The notes under the pieces are model-generated. The model saw nothing but the letters and a program-made list of their open reading frames with translations, made no database searches and was not told the DNA's origin. Position numbers and translations under genes: made by a program. Below are positions 17,180 through 26,069 of a DNA stretch of 40,668 bases, piece after piece; the first letter of the stretch is position 1; each line of letters opens with the position of its first letter. The stretch is taken from assembly GCA_965602675.1 (NCBI GenBank), contig CBFCZO010000023.1, positions 1 to 40,668 of the forward strand, in the 5' to 3' direction. The DNA comes from DATKUA01 sp965602675 (GTDB lineage Bacteria > Acidobacteriota > DATKUA01).

Positions 17180-19164
17180 CAGTCGATCCTCCTTGTTGCG
17201 TAAAGCCTCGCTTTGACGAAGCGGATGACGGCTATCGCTATTGCGATTAGCAGTACCAAGGCGGGTGCGAACACCATGTTGAGCGTTTGCACGGTGGCTC
17301 CGAGGGACTCGATGGACTCGCGCTTGCCTGCGTTCAGCCTGCGCAGTTCCTTGCGCGCTTCGCGAATCTCCTCCTCGATGTTCTGGCGCTCAGCCAACGC
17401 TTCGCTCTCGACGAGCTTAATGTTCTCCTCGTCGGCCGATTCACCCAGTTCCTCGAGACGTTGCTCGAATTGCGCGATCTTCGCGTTGACCTCTGCAACC
17501 TCTGCAGCGGTCGCCTCCTCAGCCTGCTTTTCGATTTCATCGACAAGCGTGAACGGGCGCTGGAACTGGCCGCGCGAGCGTATCTCGATCAGGCTGCTCG
17601 AACCGCTCAGGAAATCGAGGGCGTTGAGCACCAGCGAAGCGTTGTCGCCGGCCTGTGCCATCCCGAAGAAAGTCTGCTCGTAGGCCAGCATGTCGGAAAT
17701 CATGTCGACATCGGAGACGACAATCACCGACGCCTCCGGTGAGGCCTCGGTCAGATACTGAGCTTCCTCCTCCTCTGCATCAGCCTCTTCGACCGACTCC
17801 TCGCCCTCATCTTCCGCCTCTTCGGCTTCGTCTTCCTCGTCATCGGCGGGAGGACCGTCGGGGAAGTTGGTCGTCAGCTTACCGCTGATGCGGCAGGCCA
17901 GCATCACCCTCTCGGTGCCGTCGGCGACGGCGTTGTTCATCGCCTCGGGATTCGGCATCTGAAGCTCGTACGGACCCGATGGCTTCCAGGTGTTGCCGAT
18001 CTCGCTCGTCGTCAGCAGCGGCGTCACCGTCACACCTTCTTTATCCTCGACGGTCTTGAGCGCGCCGGCGTAAAGCAAACGAATATTGTGAAGATTGCCG
18101 GTGATTACCTCGTCGTGGTTGACATTATCGTCGGTCAGCCCGAGGTAGGTGATGATCGCCACCGGCGGCTGCCCGCGATAGATAGCCGCCTTGACCGCAA
18201 GGTTGCGGTCCGCGGCAATCACATCGGTATCCATCTCCACGCCCCAGTTCCGCAGCAGGGCGTTGAGCTCAGAGGAAGCCCGGTAGCTCATGTTGGCGTA
18301 AGGATTCTGCGGATCCTGCGGCGGTTGGTCATTGAGGCAGTGCGGATCGATGAACACCAACAGCTTTCCGCCGCCCATTACGAACTGGTCGACGGCGAAC
18401 AGAGTCTCCTCATCGAGACCCTTCGGGTGTACCAACATCAGGTAATCGATGTCGTCGGGGATCTCGTCGAGCGGCTCGCTCAACGACTGCAGTTCGTAGC
18501 TGTCGCGCAGGTGCGTGGCGATTGTCCACGGCTGCGGCGGTGTCCGGCCCTGCATCTGCATCATCTGCATCATGTAGGGCGACATGTCACCGCCGGTCAC
18601 AGGCAGTGACGAGATAACTCCCACCTTGCGCCTGTCCCGGCTGGAGACGCTGGAAATCAGCTTGGAGATATCGTACTCGACGAACTCCTGGCGGTCGGGC
18701 TCGAAAAACTCGATCACATTGTCCTTGCCCAGCTCGCTCTCCGCGGCCAGCCCGAAGAAGAAACCCTCCTCCTCGGAAATCTGGAAGCGCCTGATGCCGT
18801 AGCGCACCGCCTCATCCTCCTCATCGGAGAAAGGACGCGGATCGATGACTTCGAGCCTCAGTTTGCCGCCCGAAAGACCGGCGTACTCCTCCAGCAGGTC
18901 GCGCACATAGAGGTAATAATTGTTGTAGAAGCGGATCCCCTCGGGGCCCTTCATCGCTGCGACTCGCGAGTAGAACAACTTCAGGCGAACCGTCTGATTC
19001 AGCTCCGAGAGAATATTGCGCGTTCCGTCGGACAGGGTGTAGACGCCGTGTTCCGTCAAATCGAGGCGGGTGCTGCCGGCCAGCTTGTTGATCACCAACA
19101 CGGCGGCGATTGCGATCACAAGTATCAGAACCGCCGCGATAATTGCTCTTGTGACTGCGCTCAT
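17179..19164 (-). CDS. GldG-like subunit of an ABC-2 transporter
   Basis: The 661-residue protein has an N-terminal membrane helix (IIAAVLILVIAIAAVLVI), the signature start of the GldG/PF09822 family (STRLDLTEHGVYTLSDGTRN), a long periplasmic region (VRLKLFYSRVA, DYLMLVHPKGLDEETLFAVD, GGGKLLVFIDPHC), a predicted coiled coil (about 560-625) and a C-terminal membrane helix. An unusually acidic stretch of about 30 residues (around residues 440-475, almost only Asp, Glu and Ala) interrupts the periplasmic domain. The ATG at 19164 overlaps the permease stop by one base and is preferred over an upstream in-frame start. In Bacteroidota GldG is required for gliding; in other phyla its transported substrate is unknown. 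Confidence 0.85.
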   Translation of the reverse strand: MSAVTRAIIAAVLILVIAIAAVLVINKLAGSTRLDLTEHGVYTLSDGTRNILSELNQTVRLKLFYSRVAAMKGPEGIRFYNNYYLYVRDLLEEYAGLSGGKLRLEVIDPRPFSDEEDEAVRYGIRRFQISEEEGFFFGLAAESELGKDNVIEFFEPDRQEFVEYDISKLISSVSSRDRRKVGVISSLPVTGGDMSPYMMQMMQMQGRTPPQPWTIATHLRDSYELQSLSEPLDEIPDDIDYLMLVHPKGLDEETLFAVDQFVMGGGKLLVFIDPHCLNDQPPQDPQNPYANMSYRASSELNALLRNWGVEMDTDVIAADRNLAVKAAIYRGQPPVAIITYLGLTDDNVNHDEVITGNLHNIRLLYAGALKTVEDKEGVTVTPLLTTSEIGNTWKPSGPYELQMPNPEAMNNAVADGTERVMLACRISGKLTTNFPDGPPADDEEDEAEEAEDEGEESVEEADAEEEEAQYLTEASPEASVIVVSDVDMISDMLAYEQTFFGMAQAGDNASLVLNALDFLSGSSSLIEIRSRGQFQRPFTLVDEIEKQAEEATAAEVAEVNAKIAQFEQRLEELGESADEENIKLVESEALAERQNIEEEIREARKELRRLNAGKRESIESLGATVQTLNMVFAPALVLLIAIAIAVIRFVKARLYATRRID

Positions 19165-19895
19165 CAGCCGGCCCTCCTCTCTCTCAGAATCACGATGTTG
19201 GCCCATAGCCATCCTGCGGTGATCACTAGAAAGAACAGCAGGTCACGCAGCTCGATCACGCCGCGCTGCATCGAGTTGAAATGCGATTCGAAACTGAGGC
19301 TCTCCATCGCCTCGACGAAACCGCCCGGCAGAAGCGTGGCGACGTATTCCATCGCCGCAGGGCTGGCCGCATAAAGAAAAACGGCGCACGCGACCACGCC
19401 GAGCACGAATGCAATCACCTGGTTACGGGTGATACCGGAGAAGAAGCTGCCGATTGCCAGGTAGCTGCCCGAGAGAAGGATACTCGCCAGGTACCCGGCC
19501 ACGATCGGCCCCGGATCGGGCTCGCCGAGCACGAAGATGGTGATTATCATCGGGAACGTCAGGGCCAGCGCGATCACTATCACCGTCCACGCCGCCATGA
19601 ATTTGCCGATCACAGCCTGAGTTGTAGTCACCGGCAGAGAGAAGAGCAGCTCGATCGAGTTGGTCCGGCGCTCCTCCGCCCACAGCCTCATCGCCATCGC
19701 GGGCGAGAGGAAAACGAAGAGCAGCGGCATGCCGTCGAAAAGCTGCCGCAGGTCGGCCTGCCTCAGGTCGAAAAAGCCCTTCTGGAAAGTCAGAAAACTG
19801 GTGAAGAAAAGGAAGATCACCAGGAACACGTAAGCCACGGGCGTCGAGAAGTATCCCCGGATCTCCCGTTTGTAGACGCTCAGGAATCCTCTCAT
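19164..19895 (-). CDS. ABC-2 type permease, GldF-like
   Basis: The 243-residue protein carries six predicted membrane segments, beginning with VAYVFLVIFLFFTSFLTF and ending with LLFFLVITAGWLWANIVIL. The segment AEERRTNSIELLFSLPVT is a hallmark of ABC-2/GldF permeases. The ATG at 19895 is chosen because it overlaps the ATPase stop by four bases and yields the usual start MRGFLSVYKREIRGYFSTP; the longer open frame runs back through the ATPase gene. Confidence 0.9.
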   Translation of the reverse strand: MRGFLSVYKREIRGYFSTPVAYVFLVIFLFFTSFLTFQKGFFDLRQADLRQLFDGMPLLFVFLSPAMAMRLWAEERRTNSIELLFSLPVTTTQAVIGKFMAAWTVIVIALALTFPMIITIFVLGEPDPGPIVAGYLASILLSGSYLAIGSFFSGITRNQVIAFVLGVVACAVFLYAASPAAMEYVATLLPGGFVEAMESLSFESHFNSMQRGVIELRDLLFFLVITAGWLWANIVILRERRAG

Positions 19896-20638
19896 GCCGC
19901 ACCTCCCGCCGCTACGGCCTCGTGCTCGCTCGTCAATTTGCGGAATATCTCGTCGAGATTGCCGCCCTCGCTCGCGCGCAGGTCGTCGGGAGTGGAATCG
20001 ACGAGAATGCGGCCGCGATGGATGATCGCCATGCGGTTGCAGATCGCATCGACCTCCTCGAGGATGTGTGTCGAGACGACAATGCACTTCTCCGCCGCGA
20101 GTTTCTTGATCAGCATCCGCACATCGTGCTTCTGGTTCGGGTCAAGGCCGTCCGTCGGCTCGTCCAGAACCAGCACCGGCGGATCGTGAACCAGCGCCTG
20201 CGCCAGACCGACGCGCCGACGGTAACCCTTTGACAGCGTGCCGATCGGCTGATGCATCACCGATTCGATTGCGGTGACCTTGGAGATGCGGTCGATTGCC
20301 TCGCGGCGCTCCGCTTTGTGCATCTCGCGCGTCTCGCAGACGAAATCGAGGAACGAGCCGGTGGTCATCTCGTCGTAGGCGGGCGCGTTCTCCGCAAGGT
20401 AGCCGATGTTGCGCTGAACCTTGATCGGCTCCTCGACGATGTCGTGGCCCACGATCGTGGCGGTGCCGGAATCCGGCGGCAGAAAACAGCTCAGGATCCG
20501 CATCGTTGTCGATTTTCCCGCGCCGTTAGGCCCCAGAAATCCCAGCACGTCACCCTTTGAGACGGAAAACGACACACCGTCCACGGCGACGATCGGGCCG
20601 AAGGCCTTGCGCAGGTCCTTTACTTCGATCATTTCCAT
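19892..20638 (-). CDS. ABC transporter ATP-binding protein, GldA-like
   Basis: The 248-residue ATPase has Walker A GPNGAGKST, the signature LSKGYRRRVGLAQAL, Walker B VLVLDEPTDGLDP and the switch histidine in VVSTHILEE. It powers the permease and GldG-like partners encoded directly downstream in overlapping frames. GGGGGAG lies just before the ATG at 20638. A second ATG two codons later is possible. A promoter is predicted about 40-70 bases upstream. Confidence 0.95.
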   Translation of the reverse strand: MEMIEVKDLRKAFGPIVAVDGVSFSVSKGDVLGFLGPNGAGKSTTMRILSCFLPPDSGTATIVGHDIVEEPIKVQRNIGYLAENAPAYDEMTTGSFLDFVCETREMHKAERREAIDRISKVTAIESVMHQPIGTLSKGYRRRVGLAQALVHDPPVLVLDEPTDGLDPNQKHDVRMLIKKLAAEKCIVVSTHILEEVDAICNRMAIIHRGRILVDSTPDDLRASEGGNLDEIFRKLTSEHEAVAAGGAA

Positions 20639-20677
20639 ACTCTCCCCCAGGATGGATTGACTTTATGCAGGAGCATT

Positions 20678-20706
20678 TATTTAAGCCGAGCCTTCTCCAT
20701 AGTCAA
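20678..20706 (-). promoter_or_regulatory. Candidate sigma-70 promoter for the GldAFG-like operon
   Basis: On the minus strand TTGACT (20706-20701) is followed by TTAAAT or TAAATA after a 16- or 17-base spacer. The -35 box matches the consensus at five of six positions. The leader to the ATG at 20638 would be about 33 bases. Confidence 0.4.
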
Positions 20707-20865
20707 GAACATTGTACAAGCCGACAGGTTTACAAACGGCCTGCCCTGTCTCTTCGGAGCAGTCGGTCTTCAACAATTTGCTTGGAATGAATGCGATTTG
20801 GGCTTTCTTCACGTACCGTCCCTTCCAGCGATCAAAAGTATAAAGGGTGCAGCGATCGGAGATGT

Positions 20866-22218
20866 CTATTTCTCTTGCGCCGATTCCAGAAGTTCGCCGC
20901 GGTTAATCTGCTTGCCGTCTAAAATCAGAACGGCAATGTCTTTCAAGTTGCTTAGGCTGTCGATCGGATTCGCATTTACAACTATGAGATCCGCCTGCCT
21001 GCCCGCTTCGATTACTCCGATATCATCGAAACCGTATGTCTCGGCGATGTTCCATGTCGCCGCCGCGATCGCCTCGCGGGGGGAGAGGCCGATCCTGGTC
21101 AGCAACTGCAATTCCGTGTGCATCGATATGCCCGGCATCGTGCCCCAGACATCGGTGCCGCTGCCCGCGAGGTAGCGCGCCCCGGCCGCCCGGTAGGCGC
21201 GTTCCAGGACAAACTCCTTGGCCGCAAGGTCGGCATAGGCCTTGGTGTGCTCGGGATCGTAGTCGTGTTTCCCGGTGACCTTGTCCGAAGGATTGTTCAC
21301 GTCAGCCGGATCGATTATCGCCGCCACAGGCTCGTTCCAGAGATTCTCGCAATCGGGCAGGTCGAGGTAGAGCAGACTGAAAGTGGGGACCAGCGCGACT
21401 TCGCTCGCGCCAAGCACCGCGGCATGATTCAGCAGGCGCTCATCATCAGGATCGATGTCCGTCAGAAACTTGTAATAGCGCCACTTGGGACTCTCGAGGT
21501 CGTCGCTGAACGGCTGCTCGGCCACAGCCCGGGCCATCTCGTGTGGTGCGATGTCGAGCGAGTAGCGCGTCGTGTGCACGAAGGCGTCGATGCCGGTGTC
21601 TATTGCCTCGCTGTAGGTCGTGAAGCCCAGTTCCCCGATAGTGCCCATGCCGAGGCTGTGAGCGTGCTCAACCGCAGCCCGCAACTGGTCCGGTCTGAGT
21701 TCGTACATCAGCAGGACTACCTTGTAGCCGCCGGCGTGCAACTCGTCGATCTGCCCGAGCAGCTCATCTGTCGAAACCGCCTCGTCGCCGACTCCCTCCA
21801 GCCTGTAGGCCGTCGGTCCAGGATCGGCGTCCCCGAAAAACACACCGCGCCTGCCGCCGTCAACCGAGATAATCGATGTGACGCCCATGTAGAGGTAGGC
21901 GTTGGCGTAGGCCTGATTGTTGAGCGCAGCGAAGCCGTCGATCAGGCCCGGCAGGATGAACTTGCCGGAGACATCCACAATCCGGACCCCTTCAGGGATA
22001 TCGACTTCTCCACTGTTGCCGACTGCGGAGATAAGGCCGTCCTCGATCAGAACGACGGCGTCCTCGATGTCGTTCTCAGACGTTCCCCAGTTGGAAAGAT
22101 CCGGCACGGTGCTGCCGACCAAAGCGACGATGCCCTTTTCTTCGCCGGGCTCATCTGGTGTGGGGAGTGAGCATGAGATAAGCAGGAAAAGCAGGATAGG
22201 GAAGAACGCTTTCTTCAT
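20866..22218 (-). CDS. Amidohydrolase-like lipoprotein lacking the HxH motif
   Basis: The 450-residue protein starts with a lipoprotein signal (ILLFLLISCS, Cys16) and follows the amidohydrolase plan: an N-terminal beta-sandwich (AVVLIEDGLISAVG), the barrel entry ILPGLIDG at 88-95, GYKVVLLMY with a possible bridging Lys, EHAHSLGMG, FVHTTRYS and AGSGTDVWG, then the C-terminal ADLIVVNANPIDSLSNLKD. In metal-dependent members the entry reads GLIDxHxH. Here Phe96 and Ala98 replace both histidines, so a canonical binuclear site is unlikely, although the later His and Asp positions remain. It starts nine bases after the threonine-aldolase-like gene. It could bind rather than cleave its ligand, or use a single metal; the substrate is unknown. 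Confidence 0.85.
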   Translation of the reverse strand: MKKAFFPILLFLLISCSLPTPDEPGEEKGIVALVGSTVPDLSNWGTSENDIEDAVVLIEDGLISAVGNSGEVDIPEGVRIVDVSGKFILPGLIDGFAALNNQAYANAYLYMGVTSIISVDGGRRGVFFGDADPGPTAYRLEGVGDEAVSTDELLGQIDELHAGGYKVVLLMYELRPDQLRAAVEHAHSLGMGTIGELGFTTYSEAIDTGIDAFVHTTRYSLDIAPHEMARAVAEQPFSDDLESPKWRYYKFLTDIDPDDERLLNHAAVLGASEVALVPTFSLLYLDLPDCENLWNEPVAAIIDPADVNNPSDKVTGKHDYDPEHTKAYADLAAKEFVLERAYRAAGARYLAGSGTDVWGTMPGISMHTELQLLTRIGLSPREAIAAATWNIAETYGFDDIGVIEAGRQADLIVVNANPIDSLSNLKDIAVLILDGKQINRGELLESAQEK

Positions 22219-22227
22219 TTTCGGCTC

Positions 22228-23397
22228 CTATCTTGCCGCTTCGACGAATAACTCCACCAGGCGGCCGGTTTCAATCCTTGTGATCGTTTCGTTGCAAGTG
22301 AGGATAAAACCATCGAAGTATGCTGCGGGGTCATAAAGATCGACGCCCTTCCCAAGCAGTCTGCTGCGGAACTCGTCCTTCGAAACCTTCTTGTTCCAGC
22401 GAAGCTGGCAGATATTGGTTCCATCCGGTATCCGGTCTATCTTGAAGCCCTTGTTCACGATGCCCTCGATGAATTTCTCGAAAGCGGCCATCGCCACGTG
22501 GAACCTTTCGATAAAGCCGTCGAGAAAATAGCCCGCCACTGCGGCGAACGGCCAGACCTGCGGTAGGCCGCCGCCGAACATCCGGCGCATGTGGTAAATC
22601 CCGTCCAGCATTTCCGCCGGGCCCGCAAGGACGGCCCCCGACGCGGCGTTGAAATACTTGTAGAGTGAAATGTAGACGGTGTCGAAGAGCTTCGAATAAT
22701 CGATGACGGGAATGCCGGTGACTGCCGAGGCGATGAACAGCCGCGCGCCGTCGAGGTGCATCCTGAGCCCGCGCTCCTTCGCAAGCGCCGCTATCTTCTT
22801 CATCTCATCGTAATCGAAGACTTTCCCCAGCTTCCTGCGCACGGGATTCTCTATCGATATCACGCCGACATTTGTCTTAACCCGGCCCGCTGCGGTCCGC
22901 CGCAAGGCACCCTCTACTTCTTCAACGCTGAACGTTGCTTCGCCTTTGGCGAGGGGTATCAAATTGAGACCGCTGACTGTCTGGATGCAGTCGCCCGAAT
23001 CATTGTAGATGTGGCTCTCAGCCTGGACGATCACACGCCGGTCGCTGCCGGCCAGCTCGCGGACGGCCACGTGGTTGGCCAGCGTGCCTGTGGGAAAAAA
23101 CACTGCACGCTCCTTGCCGAGGATTTCGGCAAACCGCTTTTCCATCTGCTCCACGGCGCCGCCGTTCGAGTAGTAATCGGCCTCTACACCTCCATTTTCA
23201 GTGAGCTGGGCCAGCAGGCCGGCATACTCCTCGGGAGAGGGTGAAAGCCCGTCTCCCCTTAATTTCACTTCTTTTCCGAACATGAATTTGTTTTCCCCTT
23301 GTTGAGAGCGTCGGCTGAATCCGAGTGCCGGTGCCGAAGAGAGAGCGCAGGCGCCGAGGCCGGTTTTAAGCAACTGTCTTCTGCTCATACGTGCCAT
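22228..23397 (-). CDS. Tat-exported threonine-aldolase/beta-eliminating-lyase-like PLP enzyme
   Basis: The 389-residue protein opens with a twin-arginine signal (MSRRQLLKTGLGACALSSAP) and then a full fold-I PLP domain of the threonine aldolase/aromatic beta-eliminating lyase family: FFPTGTLANHVAVRE at 100-114, AESHIY with a PLP-stacking His129, HLDGARL with Asp216, and SLYKYFNAASGA with the probable Schiff-base Lys247. The start is ATG at 23397, with AAAGGAG upstream; a GTG one codon earlier is also open. Such enzymes normally act in the cytoplasm. A Tat signal fits export of a folded, cofactor-loaded protein. It is first in a two-gene unit with the amidohydrolase-like lipoprotein. Confidence 0.88.
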   Translation of the reverse strand: MARMSRRQLLKTGLGACALSSAPALGFSRRSQQGENKFMFGKEVKLRGDGLSPSPEEYAGLLAQLTENGGVEADYYSNGGAVEQMEKRFAEILGKERAVFFPTGTLANHVAVRELAGSDRRVIVQAESHIYNDSGDCIQTVSGLNLIPLAKGEATFSVEEVEGALRRTAAGRVKTNVGVISIENPVRRKLGKVFDYDEMKKIAALAKERGLRMHLDGARLFIASAVTGIPVIDYSKLFDTVYISLYKYFNAASGAVLAGPAEMLDGIYHMRRMFGGGLPQVWPFAAVAGYFLDGFIERFHVAMAAFEKFIEGIVNKGFKIDRIPDGTNICQLRWNKKVSKDEFRSRLLGKGVDLYDPAAYFDGFILTCNETITRIETGRLVELFVEAAR

Positions 23398-23560
23398 CAC
23401 TTACTCCTTTCCACGGGCGTGTGTGAGGCTTTTCCGGTATCAAAGCTGGAATATTTGTTGAGTGTGTTTTTTGCGGCTAGCCCGACGAATAATGACGCCA
23501 GCAATAATACCACCTGCCCGCTGATCGAGCCATCGTTGACGAAAACTCCGAAACGAAGGG

Positions 23561-23589
23561 TCGAGAGTTCGCTTAATTTGTGCTAGTAT
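23561..23589 (+). promoter_or_regulatory. Candidate extended -10 promoter for the microprotein/permease operon
   Basis: TCGAGA at 23561-23566, a 17-base spacer and TAGTAT at 23584-23589, preceded by TGC (extended -10). The leader would be about 38 bases to the ATG at 23634. Confidence 0.4.
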
Positions 23590-23633
23590 CCCTCAAAAAT
23601 TGATGATTGCCTCAGGCAGATAAGGGAAAAGGG

Positions 23634-23783
23634 ATGGAGTTGATAGTGGGCGGCGTCGTAATTTCACTTGCTCTTGCTCTCATTGTTGTTCTGACCATCT
23701 GGAGCAGGCGCATGATCAACAAACTGGCTGCCAAAGATTTTCCCTCGGCCCGTGACGCAAGGCTCGAGATGCACGATGAGTGA
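23634..23783 (+). CDS. 49-residue single-span membrane microprotein overlapping the permease gene
   Basis: An ATG at 23634, preceded by AAGGGAAAAGGG, opens a 49-codon frame: a short N-terminus, one hydrophobic helix (IVGGVVISLALALIVVLTIW), a basic stop-transfer SRR and a polar tail ending in LEMHDE. Its last eight bases overlap the start of the APC permease gene, which implies translational coupling. No family is recognised. The layout, a tiny membrane protein immediately before and coupled to a transporter, resembles known small accessory subunits that stabilise or regulate secondary transporters. That role here is inferred. Confidence 0.6.
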   Translation: MELIVGGVVISLALALIVVLTIWSRRMINKLAAKDFPSARDARLEMHDE

Positions 23784-26049
23784 GCAACCGCAACAGGTCA
23801 CAACCGAGCTTTCGCGTGACCTCAACCTTTTCCACATAACGATGATGGGCCTCGGCATGATGATCGGGGCCGGTGTGTTCATCGGTGTCGGCAACGTTTT
23901 ACAGAAAGCCGGGCCCGGTGGCCTGCTGCTCACCTTCGCACTTAACGGTCTGGTGGCCATTTTCACCGCGATGTCCTACGCGGAGCTCAGCTCGGCGATA
24001 CCGAGAGCGGGCGGGGCATACAATTTCGCCAGAATCGGTTTCGGTCGCGGGACAAGCTTCCTCGCCGGCTGGATGGAGTGGTTCGCCTCGAGCGTAGCCG
24101 GCAGCCTGTACGCCGTGGTCTTCGCCACCTATACGCTTGACTTCGCGGTGCATCTCGGCTTCATCAATGAATCCTTCCTCCCGCTCGGCCAGAAAGCCGT
24201 GGCTCTCCTCGCCGGACTCTTCTTTATCTATATCAACTATCGCGGAGCATCGGACACCGGCAAGATCGGTGCGTTCTTCACACTGGGCCAGATGCTGTTG
24301 ATAGTCGGAATCGGTGTCATTGGCATCGCCACCGCGATTATCGATCCCTCGAGGGTGGAAAATTTCACGCCGTTCATCCACCCTGACGGACTGCTGACCA
24401 TCCTGGTTACGATGGGTTTCACCTCCGTCGCTTTCGAGGGCTACGAGGTCATCGCCCAGGCCGGCGACGAGACTATCGATCCCAAGCGCAACATACCCAA
24501 GGCGATGCTCTACTCGGTCTGCATCGTTACGCTGACCTATATCGCAGTCAGCTTCGCTTCCGTCGTCTCGGTCAAAGCCGGAGATCCCGCCCTCGGCGGC
24601 CTGGCGCCCTGGGAGTGGATTGCGGGCTTCGGCGACACCGGCTTCGGCCAGGCAGTGGCGAAACTGATGCCGACGAAGTTCATCGGCTACCTGGTTGTTA
24701 CGCTCGCAGTCATCTTCGCTTCCACTTCAGCACTCAACGCCACTATCTTCTCGGCAACAAGGGCCTCGTATGCGCTCGGACGCGACCGCATGCTGCCCAA
24801 AATCTTTGCGAGAATTTCCCGCAAGCGCAAAACCCCTTACGTGGCGCTGTTGTTTACAGGCGTGATCGTGATCTCCATCGCGGTCTTCCTGCCCACGCGT
24901 GATGTCGGCTCGAGCGCGAGCATCATGTTCCTCTTGCTGTTCTTCCTCGTTAATCTCTGCGTAATAAAGATCCGGCGCTCCATGGGCGACGAGCTGCACT
25001 ACGGCTTCCTCATGCCGCTCTTCCCGCTCTTCCCGATCCTGGCGATTCTCACTCAGGGGGTCCTCGCGGTGTTCCTACACGAGATGAGCTGGGTGGCATG
25101 GGTGGTTGCGCCTGTGTGGATCGGCGTCGGAGTGGTGATTTACCTCGCCTACTCGAAATCCCGGGCGATCGCGACCGAGGACGAGATTCTCGTGCTGGAG
25201 GAGGAGAAGGCGCCCGAGGTGAAGGGCTACAAGATCATGCTCTCGGTCGCAAACCCCGAGAACGCTCTCGGGCTCGTGCGCAACACCTACAAGCTGGCAA
25301 AAGCCAAGGAAGCCTCGATAGAGCTTCTGCATATGGTTCCCGTGCCGCCGCAGGTTCCTCTCGCCGACGCCCACAAGTACATGCTGGAGGGCAAAGAGGG
25401 TATCGTTGAGGCGATGCTCTACCTCGCGCCGCTGTTCCCCCTCAGCTCCACACTGCGCTACTGCCGCAATCTTCCGCGCGGAATAGTGAGCACTGCCCGC
25501 CAGAAGAAAGCCGACATGCTGATCATGGGCTGGCACGGCAAGCCGGGTTCGCACCGTTTCAGGCTCGGATCGACACTCGATCCTATAATCGAGCGCACTC
25601 CCTGCGACGTGGTTATCTTCAAGGACTGCGGAAAGGGCGATTTCAAGCGCGCCCTCGTGCCGGTGGCGGGCGGCCCCAACAGCGCTCTGGCGCTGGAGAT
25701 CGCAAGCATCCTCGTGGATCAGGAAAAGGGTGAGGTGGTTGCCTTGACGGTCACCGGCGGAGGCTCACGATTCGATGTCGAGCGCTTACTCGATCGCATT
25801 GAAGCGCGACTGAGTATCCCCAGAGAGCGTGTCACATCGATGGGAGTACGGTCCGACAGCGTTGTGAGGGCGATAATTAAGGAATCCGAGGACTTCGACC
25901 TGATAGTCGTCGGTTCCACTGCCAAGCCGGCTCTATCCAGAATGGCCTATAAAACCGTGCCGGAAATGCTGGCCCGGCGAAGCGGTAAACCGATGGTTAT
26001 GGTCCGCTCGGCGGCCGGATTCCGCACCCGTATTAGGCGCTGGATTTGA
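23776..26049 (+). CDS. APC-superfamily amino-acid permease with two C-terminal UspA domains
   Basis: The 757-residue protein has a transporter part (residues 1 to about 460) that starts with LNLFHITMMGLGMMIGAGVF, the conserved APC TM1 motif with the unwound GAG segment, then GGLLLTFALNGLVAIFTAMS, AELSSAIPRAGGAYNF and FEGYEVIAQAGDET. About residues 475-750 hold two universal-stress-protein-like domains (YKIMLSVANPENALGLVRNT first; KRALVPVAGGPNSALALEIA second) with the closing LIVVGSTAKPALSRM. APC-UspA fusions are known and probably sense nucleotides or energy state. The ATG at 23776 lies inside the upstream microprotein frame; an in-frame GTG at 23752 is less likely. The substrate is probably an amino acid, in keeping with the surrounding peptidases. 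Confidence 0.93.
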   Translation: MSEQPQQVTTELSRDLNLFHITMMGLGMMIGAGVFIGVGNVLQKAGPGGLLLTFALNGLVAIFTAMSYAELSSAIPRAGGAYNFARIGFGRGTSFLAGWMEWFASSVAGSLYAVVFATYTLDFAVHLGFINESFLPLGQKAVALLAGLFFIYINYRGASDTGKIGAFFTLGQMLLIVGIGVIGIATAIIDPSRVENFTPFIHPDGLLTILVTMGFTSVAFEGYEVIAQAGDETIDPKRNIPKAMLYSVCIVTLTYIAVSFASVVSVKAGDPALGGLAPWEWIAGFGDTGFGQAVAKLMPTKFIGYLVVTLAVIFASTSALNATIFSATRASYALGRDRMLPKIFARISRKRKTPYVALLFTGVIVISIAVFLPTRDVGSSASIMFLLLFFLVNLCVIKIRRSMGDELHYGFLMPLFPLFPILAILTQGVLAVFLHEMSWVAWVVAPVWIGVGVVIYLAYSKSRAIATEDEILVLEEEKAPEVKGYKIMLSVANPENALGLVRNTYKLAKAKEASIELLHMVPVPPQVPLADAHKYMLEGKEGIVEAMLYLAPLFPLSSTLRYCRNLPRGIVSTARQKKADMLIMGWHGKPGSHRFRLGSTLDPIIERTPCDVVIFKDCGKGDFKRALVPVAGGPNSALALEIASILVDQEKGEVVALTVTGGGSRFDVERLLDRIEARLSIPRERVTSMGVRSDSVVRAIIKESEDFDLIVVGSTAKPALSRMAYKTVPEMLARRSGKPMVMVRSAAGFRTRIRRWI

Positions 26050-26069
26050 ACCTCGTGCGCAGCCCCGGA

